Assembly (NCBI RefSeq): GCF_000255655.1 | Contig: NZ_JH636434.1 | Location: 478,896 to 542,895 of the forward strand | Direction of reading: 5' to 3' | Source of the DNA: Schlesneria paludicola DSM 18645 | GTDB taxonomy: Bacteria > Planctomycetota > Planctomycetia > Planctomycetales > Planctomycetaceae | Length of the DNA: 64,000 nucleotides | Shown: piece by piece, positions 45,550-54,346 of the stretch | Layout of the letters: the number at the start of each line of letters is the position of its first letter | Position numbering within the stretch: position 1 is the stretch's first letter | Notes under the pieces: model-generated | What the model was told of the DNA's origin: nothing | Databases searched by the model: none | What the model saw: only the letters and a program-made list of their open reading frames with translations | Translations under genes and position numbers: made by a program

Positions 45550-46254
45550 TTACGTGCGGTAGATGATGCCGGTGATTGTGCCGGTCGGCGGTGCAGGCAT
45601 TGGTTGGTTCAGTTTTGCACGCGCTTCTCGATCGGTTGCGTCTTTAGTATCGCCCCAAAGATTAAATCCAATCCCTTGTTTGGGGATGTAGGTGATCGGC
45701 TGGCCGATATCGATTTTCTGGATATGGACGTCGGCGTCCCAGGGATCGCAGATTGCCGCGTATGTACCGATGCCGGGAACCGTTGTGATCGTATCGACAC
45801 AGAGTGCGTGTCCGCCTCCCCCGCTCCAATTGCAGCCGATAATCGCGGGATAATTATGACGGATCGTATTCATTACCGGCCCCATACCCAGCACTTCCTC
45901 CCCAACAGCGTCGATGAGCAGCTGAGGAATTTTGGCGGCGATCGGTTGTTCCCACTTCCAGCTACCAATTCCTAATCGGTTAAGAACCTTTTCCTGGACG
46001 TTACGCTGCGAGCCCTGTGCATTGAAATCATGGCTCGCCTCGCCTGCCTCTTGCATATAGATCTTCTCGATGTCTTTTTCCAAGGCAAAGGCACTTTTTC
46101 CTGGGCTCAGCTTGTTGATTTTGAACACGATCATCTTGATCGACGCCAGCGCACAGGACTGGTCCTTGTTTTGAGCGGCAACGGCATGTGTGTCACCGAA
46201 ACGGTCGAATCGCAGAAACCAGCTGCCCAGATTCGGTTGATCGTCAAGAGCCAT
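45550..46254 (-). CDS. Papain-like cysteine peptidase (C39/C70-like)
   Basis: 234 aa. Candidate catalytic Cys in QNKDQSCALASIKMIVF, His in GGGGHALCVDTI and a following Asp in AICDPWDADVH, in the order and spacing of papain-fold peptidases (peptidase_C39_2/C70 group). No clear signal peptide, so the protein may be cytoplasmic or exported by another route. The substrate is unknown. It lies 246 bp downstream of the large autotransporter-like gene on the same strand. No immunity-type or transporter gene is adjacent. Confidence 0.7.
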   Translation of the reverse strand: MALDDQPNLGSWFLRFDRFGDTHAVAAQNKDQSCALASIKMIVFKINKLSPGKSAFALEKDIEKIYMQEAGEASHDFNAQGSQRNVQEKVLNRLGIGSWKWEQPIAAKIPQLLIDAVGEEVLGMGPVMNTIRHNYPAIIGCNWSGGGGHALCVDTITTVPGIGTYAAICDPWDADVHIQKIDIGQPITYIPKQGIGFNLWGDTKDATDREARAKLNQPMPAPPTGTITGIIYRT

Positions 46255-46500
46255 GGCAATTCACCCTTTCGTAATTGGCAGACGTTCGTTGAGCACATGA
46301 GTGATCTGCGGAACGGCGAAAAAGTTGCTAACCAATTCGAAGGACATGAACATTTTTTTAAATGCAGAGCAAGAGCTCCAAGCTGCCATGCAGGCTCATC
46401 CAAACGCGACAATCGTCACTCACTCGTTTCGTCCCCGGACCGTGGAGGTGTCACGCAATGTCACCCTGCTGCGACGCACGTCGTTCTTGATCGAAGTGAG

Positions 46501-49500
46501 TTACGGGTACTGGTTCGATCCACCGATGTTTCCTGACCCGGTGTTTCCCGCCGCCGATCCCGAATTGGACCCGATGGCGTATCCCTCGCCTGAGTTATTG
46601 TTCGACGTATTGTCGTTGAACTGGCCGGTGCTTCCAATTCCGTTGGTCAAGTTGAACCCATCCGTTCCGTTGCTCGTTGCCGTATTGTCGCTCATCGTTC
46701 CCGTGAGAGCCTCGGTCCAATAGAAGCCGGTCCCGACATTGCTATTTGCTGTATTGCCGGTGATCAGGCCTGCATTTTGATTGAAGCCATTGAACGCCAC
46801 GCCCGTGAAGCCGGTCGCGTTGCGCGTGGCCGTGTTGTCTCGGACGATCGCCGATGAGGTCAAACTGTTCAGGTAAAAGCCGTGTCCAAGATTGTCTCGA
46901 GCGATGTTGTTTTCGATCAGGCCACCAACACTGTTGATGAAGCTGATGCCCGACCAATCGTTGTTTCGTGCGATATTGTTGGTAAATTGCCCATCCATGA
47001 ACGAACCATAGAAACCATTCTGCCCGTTGTGCTTCGCTACGTTTCCATCGACGATCCCGCTCGAGTTGACGCTGCCCAGGTAGAATCCTTCCAGGCCATT
47101 TCGATTGGCCGTGTTGCCGGAAACGGTTCCATCCACAGTTGTGATGTAGTAGCCACTGGCATCATTGCGAGTGGCTCGATTTCCACTGAAAGTTCCTGAC
47201 GCGGCAATTCCTTGCATCAATTGGTATCCGTCGGAGCCATTGCCGAATGACCGATTGTCGCTGGCCGTTCCCGTCAGCGGTGACAACCAAAGCATTCCTG
47301 CGCCCGTGTTATGCGCGGCAACGTTGCCAGTAAACAGGCCGTCATTCGCCGAGACGCTTTCAAATCCAATGTCGTTGTGGTCGGAGCGGTTGTTTTGCAC
47401 GACGGCGGTCGACGTCAGTGTGTCCAAGTAGAACCCTCGCGATTGGTTGTAACTCGACTGATTGTCGCTTACCAAACCGCTGACCGTCCCGACAAACCCG
47501 ATCCCTGAAAGCCCGTTGTCGCTGGAGATATTGTTGGTGAAAGTGCCCGCCATCGCGATGCCGAAGATCCCATCGCCTTGGTTGAGGGCTGAAACATTTT
47601 GATCGAACAGTCCAGTTGAACCAATCGTTTCCACGCGGATGCCAGCCGCGGAGTTGTAGCCTGAGATGTTGCCAGAGAATGTTCCGGTCAGAGTATTGAT
47701 CTCAAAGCCATTTCCACCGTTCAAGTTGGGAGCCCCATTCGAATCGTAGCCATTTCCATACGCAAGGTTCTCGATCACCTCACCAGCGACCGTTCCAAAC
47801 GTGAACCCTGTGCCGTAGTTCGCGACCGCGAAGTTGTTTGCAAAGACCGCCGTTGAGTTCACCGACGCGTCCGAAAAATCCAGTCCGGCGCCGCTGTTTT
47901 CGTAGGCGATGTTTCCGACAAATTGCCCGTTAAAATCACCGGTGAACTGGTATCCATGCGACGAGTTCCCACTCGCAACATTGCCGTAGATGACCGAATC
48001 CTCAGAGACCGTGCCATTTGTGAAGAAGCCGACAACGTTGTTGCTCGCCGCGTTCTCACGGATCATGGAACTTGTCAGACCACCCGTCGAAAATCCAAAG
48101 TTCGTGTTGTTCGAGGAATCCACCTGTTCAATCAGCGACGTCGTGAGATCGCCCACAGCCACGCCCGTATTGGCACCGCTGATTGTTGTGTTCTGAATGG
48201 CGAGACGATCGACCGCCGCGTATCCAGTCGGGGTCGGCGCTGTTGCGGAGGAAATCGCATTGTCGCCGCCCAGAATATTGATTCCCGAGATCCAGTTATT
48301 GTTGTTGACGATGATGACATTCGTCGTCGAGTTTGCCGCTACGAGCGTCGGCTGCGAGCCTGGAACGAGATAGTTCACCTCTTCATGGGTCGTTGCCCCT
48401 CGAAGTTGCAGCGATTCACCTCCCCCAAACAATCGCTGCGAGTCATTCATGACGATTGGGGTCGTCACGTCCAGCGGTCCACCACTTCCATCCACGAAGA
48501 CCGTACTGGAGGGACCGAGGTGATTCACGATTTGCGACAAATTGCTCGAGGCGTTCGCCTGTGCGATGGGACCGACTTGCTCCCAGCGACCATCAATCGG
48601 CGATTGGATCTCGGCCGCTTCGTATGAAACCTGGTTCGTATTCACGACGTCTGCATGCGAAACGACATCGACATCGCGTACCACTGTGTCGAGCATGCGG
48701 CGCTCAAGACGCGAGAGTACTCGATTCGATCTCCCAAGCGGAATTCGTACCTGAGCCAGGCCAATGTACTGGCTATTACGAACCTGGTCGTATTGGTATT
48801 CGAATCCCAGTACGAGACGAGATCCATTGCCAAGGAGCCAGTCCAGGTCGTACAGGCGACTTTCCAGGCGAACTCTGGGCCCAACAATATTGGGGAACCG
48901 TGAATCCGTCGTGGCGAAATTGTAGCCTCCCACGAATCCGCGCAGTTCCGCGTTCCCGGACGTGCTGCTCGCCAGCAGGTAACCGACTTCTCCGTCGAAA
49001 CCGAAGTAGGATCGTTCGATCAATGCACCGGAGTAGGCCAATGCGAGTTGATTGCCGTTGAGGACCGGCGTTGCGGGCCCGACGCCCACTCCGCTGGCCA
49101 TCGTGTAGGCTTTGCCATCGGGGATGTATCCGTTGAATCGCGCATCCCAGGCGAGCGACATTGCCTCGATTCCGAGTGTCGCCTGCTGAAAAGTGTTTCC
49201 ATAATTCGACCGGCGGATGTCGTAAAATGCGGATCCACCGACGATCCATCCGGTCGAAGTGATACGGCGGTAGCCGACCCCCAGATTCCCTTCGATGCCA
49301 CTGTGATCGTTCGTCCGTCCACGAAAATCGCCGAAGAGCAGCGACGATTCGTTTTGCCAGAGGGGCGTCATCATCTGGCCGCCGCTGTTCACCGACTGGT
49401 TGCCGGCCCGCGTGTCGCCTTGCCCGTAGCTGACCCACTTGTTGTCCGTGGGAGCCCAGAGTTTCTCAAAATGGTCGCCGAAGTCTTTCGTTTCATCCGC

Positions 49501-49590
49501 ATCAACGAAGGACACGGCGCTCAGGAAAACAAATAGAACGAGACAGCCAAATCGGAACGTCATCAGACGCAAGTTGACGCAAGAAGTCAC
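46501..49590 (-). CDS. Inverse-autotransporter-like protein with beta-helix passenger
   Basis: 1029 aa. The GTG at 49590 is chosen for its AAGGA ribosome site; an in-frame ATG at 49563 is an alternative. Signal peptide at about 10-31 (FGCLVLFVFLSAVSFVDA). Residues about 35-290 match the inverse-autotransporter (intimin-type) beta-barrel: LLFGDFRGRTNDHSGIEGNL, GVGYRRITSTGWIVGGSAFY. A linker precedes a parallel beta-helix of more than 20 repeats built on N-x-A-x-x-N-G-x-G-F (about 400-1020). It should insert in the outer membrane and display the helix at the surface, as an adhesin or polysaccharide-binding protein. It ends without a lectin-like cap. Confidence 0.85.
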   Translation of the reverse strand: MTSCVNLRLMTFRFGCLVLFVFLSAVSFVDADETKDFGDHFEKLWAPTDNKWVSYGQGDTRAGNQSVNSGGQMMTPLWQNESSLLFGDFRGRTNDHSGIEGNLGVGYRRITSTGWIVGGSAFYDIRRSNYGNTFQQATLGIEAMSLAWDARFNGYIPDGKAYTMASGVGVGPATPVLNGNQLALAYSGALIERSYFGFDGEVGYLLASSTSGNAELRGFVGGYNFATTDSRFPNIVGPRVRLESRLYDLDWLLGNGSRLVLGFEYQYDQVRNSQYIGLAQVRIPLGRSNRVLSRLERRMLDTVVRDVDVVSHADVVNTNQVSYEAAEIQSPIDGRWEQVGPIAQANASSNLSQIVNHLGPSSTVFVDGSGGPLDVTTPIVMNDSQRLFGGGESLQLRGATTHEEVNYLVPGSQPTLVAANSTTNVIIVNNNNWISGINILGGDNAISSATAPTPTGYAAVDRLAIQNTTISGANTGVAVGDLTTSLIEQVDSSNNTNFGFSTGGLTSSMIRENAASNNVVGFFTNGTVSEDSVIYGNVASGNSSHGYQFTGDFNGQFVGNIAYENSGAGLDFSDASVNSTAVFANNFAVANYGTGFTFGTVAGEVIENLAYGNGYDSNGAPNLNGGNGFEINTLTGTFSGNISGYNSAAGIRVETIGSTGLFDQNVSALNQGDGIFGIAMAGTFTNNISSDNGLSGIGFVGTVSGLVSDNQSSYNQSRGFYLDTLTSTAVVQNNRSDHNDIGFESVSANDGLFTGNVAAHNTGAGMLWLSPLTGTASDNRSFGNGSDGYQLMQGIAASGTFSGNRATRNDASGYYITTVDGTVSGNTANRNGLEGFYLGSVNSSGIVDGNVAKHNGQNGFYGSFMDGQFTNNIARNNDWSGISFINSVGGLIENNIARDNLGHGFYLNSLTSSAIVRDNTATRNATGFTGVAFNGFNQNAGLITGNTANSNVGTGFYWTEALTGTMSDNTATSNGTDGFNLTNGIGSTGQFNDNTSNNNSGEGYAIGSNSGSAAGNTGSGNIGGSNQYP

Positions 49591-50278
49591 TTCGATCCTT
49601 CCGTAGATGTGAACGAAACCTGACTGTCGCCCTGGCAGCGAGCACGCGTCACCGGCGATCTATCGGAGTTCATGTTGTGACGGATCAATTTGAACCGCTC
49701 TGGTGCTAAACGAAGCACATGCAACACAATCAAATCAGTCCGACAATCACTTGCGGACTTCGGCAGAAACTGCGGGGCCGAGTGCCTCGCGAGATGCATT
49801 GGAACGGTTCACAGCGCGGTCGCTGGCTCGTTTCACAGCGGTCGTCAGAAGACTTACTTTAATGCGCCTGAATCCTATGAACGGGGAAAATGGGCCTGTC
49901 GCCCGCTCTTCGAACTGATGGTGACGAACATTAGTCACCCGAAGTCCGTCGAAAGCGATGAAATCACGATTGCCGGGAGAGGTCATTCGAATCGTCGTTC
50001 CCGTCGATGACTCCCGAATTCTAAAGTGCTCAAGAACAAGATTCCTTTTCATTTCGCGCACCATCCAGGCCGCCACCTCTGCAGCAGCGTCTACAATCGC
50101 GGTTCAGCACGTAATCGCTTGATTGGATCGCATGATTCGGATTCGCTACGGATATCGCATCGGACACGTCAATTTTTTTCCAATTCCTGTGTCCGAACGG
50201 TCAAACCTCGTTCGTTATATTCACGAGAGGTGGGGGACAGGCTTCTGCCTCGTATAAGAAAATGTCTGGAGCACCATC
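49591..50278. other. Divergent intergenic region
   Basis: 688 bp. A minus-strand frame (start about 50050, end 49747, about 100 codons) has plausible composition (IAFDGLRVTNVRHHQF) but no recognised domain or ribosome site. No clear promoters were identified. Confidence 0.3.
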
Positions 50279-50605
50279 ATGGCGAAATTCCTGTTCATCT
50301 ATCGCGAATCTACGGAACCACAAGCTCAACCGTCTCCCGAGGAAATGCAGGCTTTGCAGGCGGCCTGGTACGCATGGATGCAAAAGTTCGCGTCGGCGAT
50401 TGTGCCCGGTGGCGATGGGTTGAAGCCTGCGGGGCGAGTCGTGAAGGCGGGAGTCGTGTCCGACGGTCCCTATATTGAAGCCAAGGAAGTCATCGTCAGC
50501 TTCACGATCGTCCAGGCCAACGACTACGATGAAGCCGTGGCGATCGCCCGCGAGTGTCCTCCTGGCCACACAATCGAAATTCGTGAATATGCAGGATATG
50601 CATGA
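50279..50605 (+). CDS. YCII/DGPF-domain protein
   Basis: 108 aa single-domain protein. It begins MAKFLFIYRESTEPQAQPSP and has the DGPF-family core SDGPYIEAKEVIVSFTIVQA and ARECPPGHTIEIREYAG. DGPF proteins are a ferredoxin-like fold of unknown activity, encoded next to ECF42-type sigma factors. Its stop overlaps the sigma start (ATGA), so the two are coupled. Confidence 0.92.
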   Translation: MAKFLFIYRESTEPQAQPSPEEMQALQAAWYAWMQKFASAIVPGGDGLKPAGRVVKAGVVSDGPYIEAKEVIVSFTIVQANDYDEAVAIARECPPGHTIEIREYAGYA

Positions 50606-51885
50606 GTGAGCCGCGCCCATTGGTGGAGCACTTTTTTCGCCACGAGTTCGGCCGGATCGTCGCTGTGCTAACTCGATCGCTCGGCGTGCGCCGGCTTGAA
50701 CTCGTCGAAGACGTCGTTCAAGCAGCGCTCGCGCAAGCTCTCGAAACCTGGTCGCGCCGCGGTGTGCCGGAAGACCCGGCCGGGTGGCTCTATCGCACTG
50801 CGCGCAACCTGGCAATTGACGCCCTGCGGCGAGAGCGAATCCATGTCCAAGTATTGTCGCGTCTGGCCGACGAGGCCGAGCGGGAAGGGCCGCAACTTCA
50901 AACACATTTCGCCGACGAGATTGGCGACGAACCTCTTCGACTGCTTTTCGTCTGCTGTCACGAAGCCGTACCGGTTGAATCCCGCGTCGCGATCGCTCTA
51001 CGGACACTCTGCGGCTTCAGTACGGCGGAGATCGCCCGGGCGTTGCTCACAACCGAGGCCAATGTTCAGAAGCGGATTGAGCGGGCACGAAATCGACTTT
51101 GTGATTTGGACGTGGATTTTGACACACCGGCTGCCCCACAACTTTCGTCTCGGCTGGAAACAGTGCTCGTGGTCGTCTATCTCCTGTTCAGCCAAGGTTG
51201 TTACGTCACACACGGCGACAAGCCGATCCGCCGCGACCTGTGCGACGAAGGCCGTCGACTGGGGCGAATGCTCGCCGCTCATCCCGTTGGCGACATCCCG
51301 GCAGTCCATGCCTTGCTGGCTCTGATGTGCTTCCATATGGCTCGTCTCAATGCTCGCGTTGCGCTCGACGGTGCCATTGTTCTGCTTGAAGAGCAGGATC
51401 GCTCGACCTGGAATTGGAGTGATGTGCGTGAAGGAATGGACTGGCTCGCCAGGTCCGCATCGGGCGACGGTCTCACGCGCTATCATGTCGAAGCTGGCAT
51501 CGCATGGGAGCACTGCCGCGCGACGTCCTTCGCCCAGACCGATTGGCGACGCATTGCCGAACTGTACGACACGCTCGAACGGATTGCTCCGTCACCGCTG
51601 CACTCGCTCAATCGCGCCGTCGCCGAAGCGTATCTGCATGGACCCCAATCCGGCCTCGAACGCCTGGCCGCTGTTCCGCCGGAAAACGTTCCCGCGAACT
51701 ATCCCGGCTGGTACACGGTGATCGGGGAGCTACATTTCCGCCTCGGCCAGAACGCAGCCGCGAAGCGTGCCTGGCAGGAAGCCTTAGAGTTAACCACAGC
51801 GCAGGCGGATCAAGACTTCTTGTGTCGTCGTATCGCCCTTTGTCAGTCCGATAACGGCAGGCCTGCCGATGAGTCGCCCCGCTGA
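50602..51885 (+). CDS. ECF42-type RNA polymerase sigma factor with DUF6596 domain
   Basis: 427 aa, twice the length of a normal ECF sigma. Region 2 lies at about 5-75 (LVEDVVQAALAQALETWSRRG, TARNLAIDALRRERI), region 4 at about 110-165 (ALRTLCGFSTAEIARALLTTEANVQKRIERAR), and a long C-terminal helical domain (from about 180, VVYLLFSQGCYVTHG, later TPR-like) is diagnostic of ECF42/SigJ-like factors. These have no classical anti-sigma factor; the C-terminal domain is thought to control activity. 4-bp overlap with the DGPF gene. Confidence 0.95.
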   Translation: MSEPRPLVEHFFRHEFGRIVAVLTRSLGVRRLELVEDVVQAALAQALETWSRRGVPEDPAGWLYRTARNLAIDALRRERIHVQVLSRLADEAEREGPQLQTHFADEIGDEPLRLLFVCCHEAVPVESRVAIALRTLCGFSTAEIARALLTTEANVQKRIERARNRLCDLDVDFDTPAAPQLSSRLETVLVVVYLLFSQGCYVTHGDKPIRRDLCDEGRRLGRMLAAHPVGDIPAVHALLALMCFHMARLNARVALDGAIVLLEEQDRSTWNWSDVREGMDWLARSASGDGLTRYHVEAGIAWEHCRATSFAQTDWRRIAELYDTLERIAPSPLHSLNRAVAEAYLHGPQSGLERLAAVPPENVPANYPGWYTVIGELHFRLGQNAAAKRAWQEALELTTAQADQDFLCRRIALCQSDNGRPADESPR

Positions 51886-51928
51886 AACTTCGTTTTCAGT
51901 CATCTGATACCTGCTGTACAATCCGGCT

Positions 51929-52324
51929 CTAGCTGGGGAAGCGTTCGACATGAGTCTCTCCTCTGCGACCGTAGTAGGCCACGTGCTTTCCCGCGATCCA
52001 CACGGCATAGGAGGCGCATCCTGCCTTTTGTGACAGACGCTTAAATTCTGGATACATCACGGTTCCTTGCTGGGCGCCACGGATGGCTGCCTGAATCGCA
52101 GCGCCGTCAAAGGACTCTCCGATTTCGGCTTCTGACGCAGAATTGTCCAGCGTCAGCGTGTCGCCACAGGGAAAGTAATACGTCGTCCGGCAGGCTCGAT
52201 AGTCCACGTAGTAGGACTCCACTCCCGCTTGAATCAGTGCGGAGACGACTTCGCCAAAATGAATGCGTCCTTCAGCGGAAGCCTGCGAGCATTCGATGAT
52301 TGTTTGTTTCGCTGCTTGATTCAT
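51929..52324 (-). CDS. DUF1398 family protein
   Basis: 131 aa. It matches the DUF1398 (E. coli YbcV-like) family: a helical N-terminus, VESYYVDYRACRTTYYFPCG, and the end YAVWIAGKHVAYYGRRGETHVERFP. Members are uncharacterised small soluble proteins. It is on the opposite strand to the ECF42 gene (43 bp between stops) and downstream of marR on the same strand (134 bp). Confidence 0.88.
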   Translation of the reverse strand: MNQAAKQTIIECSQASAEGRIHFGEVVSALIQAGVESYYVDYRACRTTYYFPCGDTLTLDNSASEAEIGESFDGAAIQAAIRGAQQGTVMYPEFKRLSQKAGCASYAVWIAGKHVAYYGRRGETHVERFPS

Positions 52325-52398
52325 TCGTTTTCCTTAATCGTCGGTTGAAGTCAGGAGACGGGCACTTTGGCATTCACGATGTCGTGGCATTTTTATTG

Positions 52399-52437
52399 AT
52401 CTGGTCGGAGCCAGTCCCCGTGACTGCAACTGGCTGT
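52399..52437. repeat. Dispersed repeat, copy 1
   Basis: A 39-bp segment beginning ATCTGGTCGGAGCCAGTCC matches 31 of 39 bases at 53086-53124 in the same orientation. The T-rich run just before it is shared too. The two copies flank the marR gene. Confidence 0.55.
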
Positions 52438-52458
52438 GAAATGCCGCGTCGAACAAAA

Positions 52459-52920
52459 TCAGTCCACAGGCAAATCTTTCCATCCGTGCAACCGCACCAT
52501 GTCTTGGAGCAGGCCGATCAGCCATGTTTTTTCCTGAGTCTTCAAATGCCCGAAAAACTCTCGATCATTCTCATCCGCGAGTTGGGCTAGAGTGGGGACG
52601 AGATTTTTCCCGAATGCCGTAAGCTCCACAGTCTGATAACGCCGATCGTTCTCTGAAGTTGAGCGTACAACCAGATCCTTGCGGCAAAGACGCTCGATCA
52701 GCTTAGAAACCGCTCCTCGCGTCATGCCTACCGCATCGGCAAGTTGGCTAGGATTGGCTATTCCAATCTCGAACATCTGCCGCACCAGAACCCATTCCGC
52801 GACAGTGACACCTCGAGCCTCAACTTTCCGCGCGAAGGCATGCGATACGTGATTCGAGACGTACCGTAGCCAGTATCCCGCGTGGTCATCCAAATGGCTT
52901 GTGCTGTTTTGTCTGGCCAT
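52459..52920 (-). CDS. MarR family transcriptional regulator
   Basis: 153 aa from the ATG at 52920. This start is chosen because AGGAG lies 6 bp upstream and because a longer frame (from 52977) would place the operator palindrome inside the gene. Winged helix-turn-helix: GIANPSQLADAVGMTRGAVSKLIERL, wing RSTSENDRRYQTVELTAFG, and helical dimerisation arms. The ligand is unknown. It probably binds the palindrome over its own start. The DUF1398 gene downstream may be co-transcribed. Confidence 0.94.
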   Translation of the reverse strand: MARQNSTSHLDDHAGYWLRYVSNHVSHAFARKVEARGVTVAEWVLVRQMFEIGIANPSQLADAVGMTRGAVSKLIERLCRKDLVVRSTSENDRRYQTVELTAFGKNLVPTLAQLADENDREFFGHLKTQEKTWLIGLLQDMVRLHGWKDLPVD

Positions 52921-52962
52921 TCCTGCTCCTATAGTTTCCAAGGAAACTATAGGAGCAGGAAT
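52919..52962. promoter_or_regulatory. 44-bp palindromic operator over the marR start
   Basis: Two perfectly complementary 21-bp arms (52919-52939 and 52942-52962) flank a 2-bp centre. The core is ATAGTTTCC-AA-GGAAACTAT, typical of a MarR-family binding site. The outer part contains the marR ribosome site (AGGAG) and touches its start codon, so binding would block both transcription and ribosome access (autorepression). Confidence 0.85.
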
Positions 52963-52977
52963 GGTGGTGTCAATCAA

Positions 52978-53360
52978 GATCGCCAGACAATCCGCACAGC
53001 GCGAAGGGCTGGCGAACGCTTCTGATCGACACCCATTCGCTTGGCTGCCTGTTGAAATGAGGGGGCGGACACCTTGACGTTTTTTATCTGGCGGGAGCCA
53101 GTCCTCGATACTTCAACAGACTGTTCTGACGTCTCAGAATTCACGACTCATCCGTACGATCCACTTCCAACTCTTTTTCATAAAAACCGAAGCTGCCATT
53201 CTGGCCAAAAACATGACGTAAGATTCATCTGTATATCTGCTTGCAACTTTCGTTGCAGTCGGAGTTTGAGCATTGAACGTGGGAGATACGGCGGCCGTTG
53301 TCACACTCGTCCGTCGTGTGTGTCTAAGGTGTCGGATAATGTCTGATGAGGTAGATTCAG
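52978..53360. other. Intergenic marR / ECF sigma
   Basis: 383 bp. It holds the second copy of the dispersed repeat (53086-53124) and a small hairpin TGCAAC-TTTC-GTTGCA at 53242-53257, 104 bp upstream of the sigma gene. Nothing else recognised. Confidence 0.4.
53086..53124. repeat. Dispersed repeat, copy 2
   Basis: A 39-bp segment beginning ATCTGGCGGGAGCCAGTCC, 31 of 39 bases identical to 52399-52437, preceded by a similar T-run. Confidence 0.55.
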
Positions 53361-54266
53361 ATGCCGAACACGAGGAACTTGGCGATGCACAATCCCTTTA
53401 CTGAGATCGTTGACGAGTCGAACGATCGCGAACTGATCGAGCAGGCGAAAAATGGAAGCCGGGACGCCCTTGAAAGAGTGGTTCTCCGTCATCAGGCTTG
53501 GATTTACAATATTGCCATTCGGATGGTTTTCCATCCACAGGATGCCGAAGAAGTCACGCAAGAAGTACTGATCAAAGCCGTCACCCGGCTCAGTTCATTT
53601 CAAGGTGACAGTCAGTTCCGCACCTGGCTCTACCGGATCACGGCCAACCATGTGCTGAATATGAAACGCCGGGGTGGTGAGTCGGAAACTCAGACGTTCT
53701 CTAGCTATGCAGCTGCGATTAATGGTACCCCCGACCTGAATCTTCCTGATCCGAACGCCATTCCGGTCGACCTGCCACTGATGGTCGAAGAAGCGAAAAT
53801 CTCTTGCACGTCGGGGATGCTGCTTTGCCTTGACCGCAAGCAACGGCTGATCTTCACACTCGGCGAAATTTTCGGGGCAAGTGATACCGTTGGCAGCGAG
53901 ATTATGGAGATGTCCCCCGACAATTTTCGGCAAAGCCTTTCCCGCGCTCGCCGTGACCTGTACCAGTTCATGAACAATCAGTGCGGTCTGGTGAATGCGA
54001 ACAACCCCTGTCGTTGCCCGAAGAAGACCAAGGGCTTCATAGACGCGGGCCATGTTGATCCCAATCACCTGCAATTTGTTTCCGGTCATCTTCGGCGAAT
54101 CCGTGACGCCGCTAGCGATACGGTTCGACAAATCGACGATATCGTCGATTTGCAGTATGCCACACTCTTCCGTGAACACCCGTTCCTGGAACCAAAAGAC
54201 CAGATTCAGTGGCTGCGGCAGACTCTCGAGCAACGCGATTTCAGCACGACTCTGCACCTTAATTAA
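53361..54266 (+). CDS. ECF sigma factor with Cys-rich C-terminal extension
   Basis: 301 aa. The start at 53361 has GAGG upstream; an ATG at 53385 is also possible. Region 2 at about 30-95 (DAEEVTQEVLIKAVTRLSSF, FRTWLYRITANHVLNMKRR); region 4 at about 155-205 (DRKQRLIFTLGEIFG, SPDNFRQSLSRARRDLYQFM). After it comes NPCRCPKKTKGFI (about 215), a CxC cluster that may bind metal, and about 80 helical residues of unknown role. No anti-sigma gene adjacent; the extension may provide self-control. An SDR gene follows after 80 bp. Confidence 0.92.
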   Translation: MPNTRNLAMHNPFTEIVDESNDRELIEQAKNGSRDALERVVLRHQAWIYNIAIRMVFHPQDAEEVTQEVLIKAVTRLSSFQGDSQFRTWLYRITANHVLNMKRRGGESETQTFSSYAAAINGTPDLNLPDPNAIPVDLPLMVEEAKISCTSGMLLCLDRKQRLIFTLGEIFGASDTVGSEIMEMSPDNFRQSLSRARRDLYQFMNNQCGLVNANNPCRCPKKTKGFIDAGHVDPNHLQFVSGHLRRIRDAASDTVRQIDDIVDLQYATLFREHPFLEPKDQIQWLRQTLEQRDFSTTLHLN

Positions 54267-54346
54267 TCAATTCGGAAATCAACAAATTCCGAGGTCGTTT
54301 GTCACAGTCCCCTTCCTGAGGTGTCTAAGAGGCAGGAGGACAAAAC

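Noticed and set aside
46255-46500. 42-codon minus-strand frame just upstream of the peptidase gene
   Set aside because: Too short, no motif, no ribosome site; may only be part of the leader.
46600-48200. Repeated short motifs with a period near 70-130 bp
   Set aside because: They are the beta-helix repeats of the autotransporter-like protein in one open frame.
48456-49061. 201-codon plus-strand frame inside the autotransporter gene
   Set aside because: Antisense shadow of a well-supported gene; Arg/Ser/Pro-rich and without motifs.
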